Shown here: piece after piece, positions 22,701-33,100 of the stretch
Numbering within the stretch: position 1 is the stretch's first letter
Layout of the letters: every line of letters starts with the position of its first letter
Assembly: GCF_023078275.1 (NCBI RefSeq)
Contig: NC_062977.1
Location: 14,963,118 to 15,027,117, forward strand
Length of the DNA stretch: 64,000 bases
Origin: Leguminivora glycinivorella
Taxonomy: Eukaryota > Arthropoda > Insecta > Lepidoptera > Tortricidae
Direction of reading: 5' to 3'
The notes under the pieces: model-generated
What the model was told of the DNA's origin: nothing
What the model saw: only the letters and a program-made list of their open reading frames with translations
Database searches by the model: none
Translations under genes and position numbers: made by a program

Positions 22701-24335
22701 ACACACTCAAATGAATTGGTAGGTAAACATTGCAAAAGATGTAAGAGGAAAGAAATATGATGGGATTTATTTTATTTATTTTATTATTTAATAAGCAGGC
22801 AGGCAGTTAAAGAACTGATATAGCCTGTATCCAGTGATCATTGTGACAGTAATCATAGCCGAGTTGTAGATTCCAACTGGTTACTTGATTTGTCAATATC
22901 AAAATTATTTTTTTATGGTTTTGGTGTATGTTCATTGATCAATTCATATTAGTTCATGATATGTTACTGACATGCCCACATTCATCAGGAAACTACTTCT
23001 TACAGCTGAATTGTCAGATAATATACTTCACAAAAGAAAGTAATAAGCAGAGTACAAGTAATAAAATAAGTACAATTTTAACTATAAACTGAAATAAATG
23101 TCATATACAAAGAAAAAATGACCAAGGCCTCCAAGTGTCCGATGCTGGACACTTGATGCTTGATGCTGGATCCAGCATCGGACACTTGGAGGCCTTGGTC
23201 ATTTTTTCTTTGTATATGACATTTATTTCAGTTTATAGTTAAATAATAGTAGTGTGTCTACTAAAAAAAAAAACACAAATTAAAATATTTCCTATGAAAT
23301 AATTTAATTTGGTCTTAGAGAATAAGTACAATTTTATTGTTTACTTCAACAACTAATAGTAATAACCTAACCACAAAATTAAAATTTTGAAAAAATCTCC
23401 AACCGTGACATAGTAGACCGATTTTCATGAAACATCGTTAAGAATACTCCCGACTAACTCAGCTTTCAGACAAAAAAAAACTAAATCAGTTCATCCATTC
23501 GGGAGCAACGATACCACAGACAGACACACACACAGACAGACAGACAGACACATCAAACTTATAACACCCCATCGTTTTTGCATCGGGGGTTAAAACAAAG
23601 GTTCTAAAAAAAGATCTTGAGCACATTGGGATTTTCATTATAATCTTTCACTAAACCAACATATTATACAATCATAATAAGATTCACATACCTGCTAATT
23701 CCTTCAACACAGCCATAACCTCCTTGGTAGCAATGTTGGCATCAAATCCCAAGAATGCATCTTCTAATGCCTTTATCAGGTCCCCATTTTTGTACGCCTC
23801 AGTATTTTTAATATAGTCCGGGAGATTCTTGGAGCAATAAGTTGCCACTTCCGCGCCACCGTGCCCGTCATATACAGCGAATAGAGATGTATGCTCATCA
23901 AAATCTAACACTGTATTGTGTGCATCCTACAAACAAAGATAACACAATGAAAAGACATTGAATATAAACGATGCTTGATTCTGTACGAGATATATTTCCA
24001 AATACAGCACAAAACAATCTTTGACATCTATCCGTTGACTTGTAATAGGTTATAACTATGAAAAGGTAGGTACAATAGATGGTAGTTCAATATATTACAG
24101 ACTAAAACAAGGAATAACATGCAAGGCTTAGAGTGAAATCTAATTTGCAATAAATGAAACATTATTGGTTGCGTGGATAGGCAGTAACAAGAATCAATGA
24201 TACAATTACATATAATATTCGTACCTCCTGATTGACACGCCATCCTTGCATGGAGCTTGCCCCGCACTCAAGTTTACTGTTTGATTCATCGCTGGAAACT
24301 TTTTCAGTAACCGGTTCTGATAAATATGCACCCAT
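13797..24335 (-). CDS. PPM1G: Protein phosphatase PPM1G (PP2C gamma)
   Basis: Nuclear Mn/Mg-dependent Ser/Thr phosphatase; family members act on splicing factors and on histone H2A-H2B. Ten exons: 24225-24335, 23692-23926, 22394-22485, 21462-21585, 18857-19014, 17893-18120, 16660-16878, 16225-16353, 15234-15643 and 13797-14006. The N-terminus MGAYLSEPVTEK and MQGWRVNQEDAHN are diagnostic of PPM1G, as is the metal-binding FAVYDGHGGAEVATYC. The catalytic domain is split by a long Ser/Asp/Glu-rich insert (exons 5-8, e.g. EEEDEEDYDAESSDEDVDED), as in vertebrate PPM1G. It resumes with VANAGDSRC, DHKPED, GGLNLSRAIGDH, LACDGIWNFMSSQ and GDGTGCDNMT, and ends in a basic tail (KRQKTDDD). By my reading exons 6 and 7 do not agree in phase; a GT donor at 17945-17944 would restore frame, or a small exon is missing. 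Catalytic motifs look intact. Large introns are filled with repeats. Confidence 0.93.
14179..14402. mobile_element. MITE with perfect 27-bp inverted ends
   Basis: TATAGTCCATTTCAAATACG and the next 7 bases at 14179-14205 are exactly complementary to 14376-14402. It lies in the last PPM1G intron and has no coding capacity. Confidence 0.75.
14410..14482. repeat. Fold-back repeat shared with 36601-36699
   Basis: CATGGTCGCGCGATAAATGA and the following AAAACATC pair with GATGTTTTATCATCTATCG. The same sequence occurs in full fold-back form at 36601-36699. Confidence 0.65.
14761..15130 (-). mobile_element. LINE reverse-transcriptase C-terminal fragment
   Basis: Minus-strand frames give fragments such as LNSLEVRRNTYLLSFACRVL, ESDCPELVQ, then ARTVAYRNSPIPRALALLNA. 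The order is typical of the region after the RT domain of lepidopteran non-LTR elements. It is broken by frameshifts and stops and sits in a PPM1G intron. Confidence 0.55.
16405..16555 (+). repeat. Second copy of the 8755-9125 repeat, internally deleted
   Basis: It shares TGTATGTGGGTAGCTTTTGC, the TCAGTCACCCGTTGA block and the ACGTCGGGATGAATTGTAA end with the copy in SPG11. It is intronic in PPM1G. Confidence 0.55.
17341..17877 (+). mobile_element. GGGTTCCGTAG-family element, copy 1
   Basis: It starts CCGGCCAAGAGCATGTCGGG, has GGGTTCCGTAGTTTTCCGT near the left end, and ends in a GACGGACGGATAGACAGAC-type run followed by CTATGGAACCCTAAAAA. Ends GGGTTCCGTAG and CTACGGAACCCTA are inverted relative to each other. 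There are six copies in the window. It lies in the PPM1G intron whose flanking exons disagree in phase. Confidence 0.75.
18229..18463. mobile_element. MITE with ~40-bp imperfect inverted ends
   Basis: GAGATAACTCGCACGGGCG and TTTTAGCGGCCGTT on the left pair with AATGGCCGCTAAAAAAACGC and TCGTGTGAACTATCTC on the right. It lies in a PPM1G intron. Confidence 0.7.
19485..19690. repeat. Interspersed non-coding repeat (minus orientation)
   Basis: It contains AAGTGGAGATAGTTGATGG, CCCCCACTTCCAAAATGGG and TTCGCGAGCGAAGCCGCGGG. Related copies: 32820-33025, 52800-52975 and 53210-53375, the last two starting CGCGACTTCGTTCGCG-like and ending TTATAATATTAGTATG. Confidence 0.6.
19725..20275 (+). mobile_element. 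5'-truncated LINE, ORF2 C-terminus and 3' tail
   Basis: One open frame reads ALWAGAPGYQLGPFDSIQRR, AVRIVDDPKL, DFASLCVFYRLYNGLCSEEL, LPRTLRLWNELPVEVFP and SFKKGVYKFVMGRQRARDTP, then a stop at 20179-20181. The motifs DSIQRRAVRIV and LWNELP are typical of a common lepidopteran non-LTR family. The tail ends in GGCGGGCCGTATACCTGTT and a poly-A run near 20262. It sits in a PPM1G intron. Confidence 0.75.
20985..21332 (+). mobile_element. GGGTTCCGTAG-family element, copy 2, 3'-truncated
   Basis: It starts CCGGCCAAGAGCGTGTCGGG and follows the other copies to the CCTTATTCATTTTTAA block, then loses similarity. The right half with the GGAC run is absent. Intronic in PPM1G. Confidence 0.7.
21990..22145. 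repeat. Second copy of the 1718-1865 repeat, inverted
   Basis: It carries CACAGGCCGCGTGCCTCCC, CGCCCGAGAAAATTTGCTCG and GCACTGTGGACCCGAC, the inverted counterpart of the SPG11 intronic copy. Confidence 0.55.
23077..23243. repeat. Perfect 73-bp-arm hairpin
   Basis: Positions 23077-23149 are the exact reverse complement of 23171-23243, with a 21-base spacer that repeats GATGCTGGA. Arm sequence includes GACCAAGGCCTCCAAGTGTC. It lies in the PPM1G intron between exons 2 and 3. No TIR family or target-site duplication is evident. Confidence 0.85.
23385..23600 (+). repeat. CAGACAGACA-type interspersed repeat
   Basis: ACCGATTTTCATGAAACATC leads to ACCACAGACAGACACACACA and ends CGTTTTTGCATCGGGGGTTA. 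A second copy is at 31110-31300 (plus) and a partial inverted one at 52990-53100. Confidence 0.6.
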
Positions 24336-24699
24336 ATTGAAATGTCACATGCAATGTAAAACATAAAATAGATGAGGCGCGAAAATCTCCAGGAAATCGC
24401 GCAGGCGGCAAGCTATCAAGCCGAGTCAATCAACCGCTCTAAACAGGGTTGCCACAAGTAATAAATATCTTTAAGTTTACCAGTGCTTTAATTTCAAATA
24501 CCCCTTAAGGTATATTCATCCCTAGAAAAAAAAAATTAAGCGTGAACGTCAAACAGCTTTGTCACTAGAAAAAGGCGCGATTACAAATTTACTACGGGAC
24601 GATAACTTATCGCCTACTTTTTTTTTAATTTGCCCCTTTTTTCCTAGTTACGAAAACGGTTTGTCAAGAAAAGCGCGAATTACAAATTCACCCAAAATA

Positions 24700-24815
24700 A
24701 CCCGGTCCGGCAATGCACCTCCAACACTTCTGGTGTTCCGGGTGTCTATGGGCGGCAGTGATCGCTTACCATCAGGGTATACCTGCCTGCTCGTTCGCTT
24801 CCTATCGCATAAAAA
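24700..24815 (+). mobile_element. LINE 3' tail fragment
   Basis: CCGGCAATGCACCTCCAACA, GGGCGGCAGTGATCGCTTAC, CATCAGG and a final A-run match the tail of the LINE fragment at 45330-45540. An inverted remnant is at 49675-49775. Confidence 0.6.
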
Positions 24816-25196
24816 AAATACTACGGGACGATATCTTTCCTCGCCTACATTTTTTGAATTTGCCCTTTTTTACTAGTGACGGAAATGGTTTTACAAATTT
24901 TATTGATGAAAGGATGATTGAAAATAAATGTAAATTGGGAAGAAAAACTTTTATGAACAAATGCATTTTTTATTTTTGATGCATTTTATTTATATTAGTT
25001 GGCGTTTAATTCTTTGTATATTTGTTAGGTATGTTTCCATATGTAAATGTTGTGGCATAAATGTATTATCTAACGATACCATACCATAGATAGGGTTGAA
25101 GCTAAGCCTTCACCTATTTTACATTTGTAAGAGCAATTTCGTAAACAGTCTGGCAAAAAAGAGTGTCGTCTCCTTCAAATCTCATAAGTATAAAAA

Positions 25197-25722
25197 CCGG
25201 CCAAGAGCGTGTCGGGCCACGCAGGGTTCCGTAGTTTTCCGTATTTTTCTCAAAAACTACTAAACCTATCAAGTTCAAAACAATTTTCCTAGAAAGTCTT
25301 TGTAAAGTTCTACTTTTGTGATTTTTTTCATATTTTTTAAACATATGGTTCAAAAGTTAGAGGGGGGGACGCACTTTTTTTTCCTTTAGGAGCGATTATT
25401 TCCGAAAATATTAATATTATCAAAAAATGATCTTAGTAAACTCTTATTCATTTTTAAATACCTATCCAACAATATATCACACGTTGGGGTCGGAATGAAA
25501 AAAAAAATCAGCCCCCTCTTTACATGTTGGGGGGGTACCCTAATAAAACATTTTTTTCAATTTTTTATTTTTGAACTTTGTTGGCGTGATTGATATACAT
25601 ATTGGTACCTAATTTCAGCTTTCTAGTGCTAACGGTTACTGAGATTATCCGCGGACGGACGGACGGACAGACAGACATGGTGAAACTATAAGGGTTCCTA
25701 GTTGACTACGGAACCCTAAAAA
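25197..25722 (+). mobile_element. GGGTTCCGTAG-family element, copy 3
   Basis: A full-length copy: starts CCGGCCAAGAGCGTGTCGGG, contains the (GGAC)n/(AGAC)n run CGGACGGACGGACAGACAG, and ends GACTACGGAACCCTAAAAA. Confidence 0.75.
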
Positions 25723-26448
25723 AGAAAGACAACTCTACGATGGTGTACATTTTACAACTCTTTTTTTGTCCGATGGCAACAGCAGTTTAACATTTACAAA
25801 TATTATAATTTAAAATACTGAAATAGGTAACTAGGTAATTATTTCATTGAAGTCAGCGATATATTCTATTTGTGTACCTATTTACAACCTTAGCCTTACT
25901 ATGCTGTCGGGCATTTATTTGTCTAAGCAATGTTGAGATAAGTTTTGAGATTATGTAAACAATGCATTACAACATCATTAACTACATACTTAGACACGCA
26001 TTTACACATGTCACATTTTTCTTCTTATTTATTTGAAATATCAGAACATTAAAAAATTTGCATCAAATCAAAAGTAGCGGACGATTATGAAAGCGCAAAA
26101 AGCATCAGCTACCTTTAATTTATTTTCCAAGTAGTTGGACGCCTGCAACTCAGGAGCCCTAATTGAACTCTGGCAGCAGGAATATAACACTATAAATAGA
26201 ACATAGTATTGTTTGGCTTTAGACGCAATAAATTCAACTAAGTAAACTATAAAAATAAATTAAAACAGTATGCAAGAAAAGTAATTAGGAAAATATAACA
26301 GAGATAACACTGTTTATATTTGCTTAGTATGTTTGACAAACTGAAATGCATGTTTTACATTGAGAAACCAGAAACTGGGTAATCATTTTCTTGATGTCTT
26401 CTCCTGTGAATACTCGTCAATTGAGTTATTTTGATATTATTAGCTAAT

Positions 26449-29097
26449 ATGGATACTGTTTATGATCGTGCATTATTTGAAGTAGGGGACAATGGTCTAT
26501 TTCAAAAAAAGTTTGACTTGATTTATAATATAGTACTTCCATTTTTTTGGATGATGTCGTATAATAACTTATTATTTGTTCTGGCTATTATTCCACATTC
26601 TTGTGAGCTACCAGACAAACCCGTAAATGTTAGTGAACTTGCATGGAAATCGAAATACATACCCACGTAAGTAATACTTAAATTTACACTTAGTGTAGTT
26701 TCAAAACTAGAAAGCATTTTCTCTAAACTATAACATTTCATATATAGATTTGAGGACACAATAGGAAGGATCAAATTCAACGAATGTTCAATTTACGTTA
26801 ATCCTGACGTTAATAATGAAACAACAAGTAAGTGATCAAACTATATAGTCTTATAAACTGAAATACTTAGATACCAGCATACACTAAAGAAAAAGTGCTC
26901 AAACCCACTGGTGGCGAAGCCAGGAATCTAACCCGGGTCTCCAACTATCGTGCTTACCGTTACACTAGTGTATGTTACCTCCGAAAGCTATGCGGTATTT
27001 TTTTTTTAAATCGTCTTCTTTAAGTAATGTTTTTTCATTCAGGTTGTGCTAAATATACATATGATAAAACTTGGTATGAATCCACGGTGCCTTCTGATAA
27101 CAATTGGGTTTGTGACGATGAGATCTATGTGGCAAATGTTTTCTCTATCAGCAGATTTGGAGAAATAGCTGGAGCCTTGATTTTCGGTTGGTTTGGAGAT
27201 GTGTGAGTAAGGCTTGCTAAAAACATACAATTCCTTTGTACATTTTTCATGCCGTGCCGTAGCCACTAATCTAGCCCATGATTATTTACAGATATGGTCG
27301 TCGAATGACTTATATCATTTCCTTGGCTTTCATTGTTCTTGGAAGGATTGTCTCACTTTTGGGAAGTAGTTCATTCCTTTTTTTTGTAAGTGGTGCTCTG
27401 ATAACTTGCATATCAACATGGACAGTTGTGCAAAGTTCATATGTAATATCAATGGAAATGTCAGCTTCAAATAGACGTGCAGTGTACACAACTCTTCGAA
27501 GTGCAGCGCTAAGCTCAGGCATGTGCGTGCTACCGTTACTGTATTGGTGGCTTAGAGACTGGAAACTATTTATGTCTATAACCACATCGTCACAATTGAT
27601 ATTCCTCTTTTTTTCTTGGTAAGTAGGTACTTACTTAAAAACAGAAATACAACCAGTACATCAGGAATGTTACTACGCATCTATTAAATTGTTTACAGGA
27701 ACATTATAGAATCTCCCCGCTGGTCCTGGATTTCGGGCAAAACAGATGATTGTATTGTCAATCTTCAGCGAATTGCTCGTACCAATAAGACAACGTTAAG
27801 TCCTGAAATTGAGAACGAAATACGGAAAACACCACCAATCGGAAAAATTCAGTCACTTGGCGTTCTCGCTCTGTTTACACATTGGAGGCTGGCAACGAAT
27901 ACCATTCTACAATTAGTTATATCGTCAGTAGATATCTGTATACCTAAGTGTTGGTACTATGTTTTTTTGATATTTCATCAAATGTTTTTTTTTTTCAGAT
28001 TGATTGTAACCCTAACTTACACCGTCCTTCTTTTCACTCCCGGTGAAAAATCTGATGGCAATCCATTTCTGGAAGCCTCTTGGCAATCATTTGCAGAATT
28101 TCCAGGATACTTTATGGGTGCCCTGCTGGCCGAGCGTATTGGGCGACGCTACACGGGTGCTGTTTCCTTAAGCATTTCGGCTCTCATGTGGACCATAGTC
28201 GCGTTTCGTGAAAATAGTGGGTTTGCCTTTGCATACATTGATATTTATCTAGATTGTAATAAAATTAATATGAAGATGAATAAAACTTTCAAACGTATGC
28301 TTGGTATGATATTATGTTTTAGATTCAAATGGATGGATCCAAAGCCATTGGATAGAAACTTCATTACTTTTCACGAACCGGTTATTCATTACATCTACCT
28401 ATTACGTCATTAATATGTTCAATATGGAATTGTACCCCACGTGTCTGAGGCAATCAGGGATGTCTTTGGGAAATGTTATATCTAGTGGAGGCGCAGGTAT
28501 TGCGCCATACGTTTTATATTTGGTAAGCCGCAACATAAACAAAATTAAATATTCTCCTTTGTATTGTGGATGTGTTTACACAGAGAAAAAAAAATGATTC
28601 TACTTCCAATTTGGTCCAAGTTAACGTAGTAAAACTTGTGTAAATACTTAATGTGATATCTATCTAATAATTACCTACCGTGTACTAGACTTAAAAATAT
28701 ACACGTCACATAACTAAACAAATAAATTATAAAAAAGAAAATGGTTACTTATCGTTTAATTTTGAGATTTTGTAGATTAATTGCATTTATTGTTATTATG
28801 TGCTATACTTACTTAATTTATGTACAATGGATTGGCTTTTGTTTCGCACTAGCTATGATTTATTTACGTTTGTCATAGAAACACTTGTCTTGTTTTCAGG
28901 GACGACATGTAGACCCAAAGTGGCCAGGATTATTGTTAGCTGGGGCCACTTTATCCGGAGCAATTAGCTGTCTACTGCTTCCAGAAACATTAAATGCAAA
29001 GCTTCCCGAAACTCTAGAAGACGCTCAAAATTTTGGAAAAAAATACTTCCCCTTATCAAAACTGTCATCACAAAAGCAAGAACACAATACTGAATAA
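26449..29097 (+). CDS. SLC22-type organic ion transporter (MFS)
   Basis: A 12-helix plasma-membrane carrier of the insect Orct/SLC22 group; the substrate cannot be told. Eight exons keep one frame: 26449-26666, 26748-26827, 27043-27202, 27292-27618, 27699-27923, 27999-28216, 28323-28522 and 28900-29097, giving 541 residues, the usual family length. TM1 is about residues 25-45. The long extracellular loop follows, with conserved-type cysteines (HSCEL, NECSI, SCAKY, NWVCDD) and an N-glycosylation site (NETT). MFS signature FGWFGDVYGRRMTY follows TM2. IIESPRWSWISGK is the classic SLC22 motif before the large cytoplasmic loop, and GALLAERIGRRYTG is the repeat of motif A in the second half. MELYPTCLRQSG and LLLPETLNAKLPETLEDAQN are also family motifs. 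The donor after exon 6 (GTGGGT) is non-consensus but is the one that keeps the frame. An AATAAA lies near 29410. Confidence 0.92.
26885..26985 (-). repeat. tRNA-like repeat fragment in an SLC22-gene intron
   Basis: Read on the minus strand it has TAGTGTAACGGTAAGCACG (A-box-like) and GACCCGGGTTAGATTCCTGG (B-box-like), spaced as in a tRNA. The acceptor stem does not close, so it is a SINE head rather than a tRNA gene. Confidence 0.5.
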
Positions 29098-30166
29098 TAG
29101 AAATTAAGTACTAGGAAATTTGTCGTAGCCTAGTCAAGCATCTCACTTTGTCATTTACCGTAATATACAAGGATGAAATTTACTTGTATTTTAAACGAGT
29201 TACCTGTGAACGCTAGGTTTCAAAGCATCTTCATGGAAAAATATATACACAGTAGGCCTTTTTTCTCGAAAACGACTCAAATGTGTGTGTATAATAATTT
29301 TTCAACTCATGCACAAAAATACATAGTAAAATGACACGTTTATGCATTTGAGTTTTTTATGTAGGTACGTTTGATTGTTCAAATTATTTTTTTATTGCTT
29401 TACTATACAATAAATAAATATATCGCCATGAAATTTTATTTATTCTTTGGTGTTGTTTTTCATTTTAGAATGTCGCGCTTTTTTCCACTGATAACTTTGA
29501 CAGGTGTGTAAAAAAAGTGTAATGCGCGAAAAGTTGACTAACAACAGAAAATTAAATTTTTTGACTAACAAATTCGGTGCGCCAGAGTATAGATATGGCT
29601 TTGTGCTGCCAGTGGAAATAATTAATTTAATTTCAGGGTAATGCGTTGGGGTAATTTCTGGGTAACATTATATGACATAAATAAATCCAAATTTTAATTT
29701 AATTTAATAAAATCATTGATTTCAATGGTAAATGTAACATTTGTTACATATTAAAACATGCAAGTTAAATAAACAGTAAATATACTTGTTAAAAATACTT
29801 TTTTCTTTTTTACATCAGCTACCTTTATAAATACGTTCATAAACAGAGAGAGGTGTTGACAATAGACAAGATAAACCATTCAAGTGTCAAACTGATAGCA
29901 TAGATTTTATGTACCTACAAATGTATTAAATATTTATTTAAAATAACTTATTAAACTGCGCTTGATTTTGTCTCGTGGAGATCTAAACTAGCTTTTGTGG
30001 TGACATACAGTTTAAATATTGCAAGTCCTATTATTATGACCGCTTAGATTATTTGGTCAAGTACTTAGGAGTTCAGGACAGCTCCTAAAATTTCTCGGCA
30101 TTTTGTGAACTGAAGAATTGAAATCGTTTCGCTTTGTCTCCGCTGGACACTGACCCGACGGCAAAT
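29098..30166. other. Intergenic region before the KCTD gene
   Basis: AT-rich. It holds the presumed 3' UTR of the transporter and the upstream region of the KCTD gene. No repeat or motif is called. Confidence 0.45.
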
Positions 30167-33100
30167 ATGTCGGGTGACCACAAAACCTTGATAAAAGGGA
30201 GCCCATCCCAATATGTGAAACTTAATGTGGGCGGGACGTTATTTTATACCACGATAGGGACCCTAACGAAGAGTGATAACATGCTCAGAACTATGTTTAG
30301 CGGCAGGATGGAAGTGCTTACTGACTCTGAAGGTAAGTTAATCATTTGTGTTTTGTAATTTTTATTTCATATTTAAAAAAAACTTGCAAAAAATATTTTA
30401 GAGATACGGTTGTAAGTGGCCTACATTAGTCATAGTAAAGATGCTTACTGTAGTTTAGATGTATGTGAGAATTGCTTATGTTAGTTATGTCATTGAAAGA
30501 ATTGGAGATTGGTTATGTGTTGGACTGTAGTGTTTGTTGCCCGTGTGGTGATGGGTTAAGAATTTCACCACCCCCTTTCTTCCCGTGGGTGGCGTAGAAA
30601 GCAACTGTGGGATATAGGTTAAATTGTGGCGTAGGCGAGAGGCTGGCAACTGTAACTGAGAGGTAACCGAGAGGGGGTGGGCGGCGCTTTCAGCGGGGAG
30701 CGGGAGTGGCCATACTGTACGATAGTACTCTTTATTATACTTTGGTATTGTTTTATCTCAATAACTGTCTAGGCATCCATTTTGTTAACACTTCTGCTGC
30801 CAGCAACCTGATGAGTTTACAAAGATGCATTATAAGTTGTAAGTACCTATAGCTAGCGTTGGCAGTAAATGTGTTGAGGAGTATAATGTTCTATAAGTAT
30901 AACTTGTACAGGTTACTGCATCTGTTTAATGAAACAATTTTTTCAGTACAGATGGTGTTTTTTTTACGCACTAGTGCGAGAAGTGGTTCATTATATGCTA
31001 GGTCGAAACTTTGGAGGCTCATCTGTACTGAAAAACGTAGTACGATACACGTGCGAAAAGGAAATTCGAAACTTCCTTTTTTACGCACTTGTATCGTAAT
31101 GTACTATGTTTTAAGTGAAATAAAAATTTTGAAAAAACCCCTGACCGCAACACAGTGGACCGATTTTCCTGAAACAAAACAAAAAAACTATCTGTTTATC
31201 AGTTCGGGAGCTATGGTGCCACAGACAGACACACACACAAAGAGACAGACAGACATATCAAACTTATGACACCCTGTCGTTTTTGCGTCGGGGGTTAAAA
31301 ATGGCTCCCAATGATTTGAAATTGCTAATGTTTCTTATTTATGTTGAGCAGTTTCATGTGCTCTGTTTGGAATACAGACGTGAATTTATCTTTGTGTGTA
31401 TAACACACATCACTAGACTTAACATAGCAAATTAAGCCACAATTGTAAAAGAGTAAAAAAAAAGAAAATAAAGCAGTAGTTCATTATAAAAAGTCAATGT
31501 CTTTAAGTGTGTTAACTAGTACATTACGACAAGGAAGTTCGGAATAGAATAGATGGGAATGTTTTAAATCGACACAAGTTACGAATTTCCTTTTAGCACG
31601 TGTGTCGTACGACGTTTTTCAGTACTCCGAAGTTTCAACCTGTCAAGAAATGACCCACTTCTCGCACTAGTGCGTAAAAAGAGCACCACCCGTACTGAAA
31701 AACATATTATATTTTGAGAAGTAAAGGAATAAATGAGTAGAGTAGAATGAACCTGAATAATATCAACCATTTACTTAAGGCAGCGTTCCCACTTTTTCAG
31801 TCGATGAGTCCGAAGGGCGCGTTATATAAGGGCGTCCGCGCTACGCCATCCTGAGTGTAATTAAAGGAAAAAAGCGTAGAGTAGAATGAACCTCAGTACA
31901 TTTTGTATAGGAAGGACGTAAAAGGCGCGCCGCCATATTTAAAAAAAAGCGGCGCGGCGCGCGACCCCGCCGCCGCCACGCCACCTGGGGCGCGTCTTAC
32001 GTCTTTCCATATACAAAATTACTCGAGAGTACTGAGGAGGCGTTTTTTGAATTACACTGAAGCGGCGTGGCGCGGACGCCCGTTGCGCGCCCCGAGACAC
32101 GCGACGCTCTGGTGTGGCCGGTCACTTAAACACCCAACAAGATGTTCAATGAAAATCAAAAAAGTCTTAAAACTTCACCTTATTTTACAGGTTGGATATT
32201 GATTGATCGCTGCGGCAAGCATTTCGGTACAATCCTGAACTACCTCCGTGACGGCACAGTGGCACTGCCGGACAGCTACCGTGAGATCATGGAACTGCTC
32301 GCCGAAGCCAAATACTTCCTCATCGAAGAGCTGACGGAGTCCTGCCAGCAAGCGTTGCAGAAGAAAGAGAGAGAGGCTGAACCTATATGCAGGGTGCCTC
32401 TCATCACGTCGCATAAGGAGGAGCAGCTGCTTATTATGTCTACTTCGAAGGTTGGTAGAACATCATAGGATTGCATTTTTTAAACCAACATTAAATGTGG
32501 CTTTGTCAAATATATGTAACGAGCTTTTGCCCGGCTTCTTTCACGTTAAATTCGAACATTGCGGAATTTGCGGGATACTATGGATTTAAAAAAAAAAAAC
32601 GAAATAAATATTGTTCAGAATTATTTGTTTAAATTGAAAAAATATATATATATATATATTTCTGTAATGGCAACACTTATAGAACACTGGCTACAAAATG
32701 CAGCTTACCGCGCGGAGCTTGACGCTAATTTTGAACCAGTGTTCTATAAGTGTTGCCATTACGAAATATATATATATATTTTTTTTTTAATTCTGAACAA
32801 ATATATTGAATTGAATTGGAATGCTCCATACAAATTTCAACCCCCTTTTTAAGGAAGTGGGGGGGTTAGAAAGAGTTATATGTATAACATTTACAACAGC
32901 CCAGTGTCGGAGCTCCATAAGTAGCCTATGTCGGCTATGTCACTGTTCATCCCTTCAACTATCTCAACTTAAAACTCATGTTAATTCAATAAGAGTTTTG
33001 AATGATTCACGGTTATTTTCATTAGACTTATATTGACCGGGATATAGACCGTGATTACCTTTTTGATTTTTGTCGAGCTCCCGATATTTCGACGCAGTTG

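Larger units (their letters stand above)
24336..26448. other. Divergent intergenic region, PPM1G and SLC22-type gene
   Basis: 2.1 kb lie between the two divergent starts. It contains a LINE tail (24700-24815), a GGGTTCCGTAG-family element (25197-25722) and otherwise AT-rich sequence. Promoters for both genes must lie here, but I cannot assign any motif. Confidence 0.5.
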
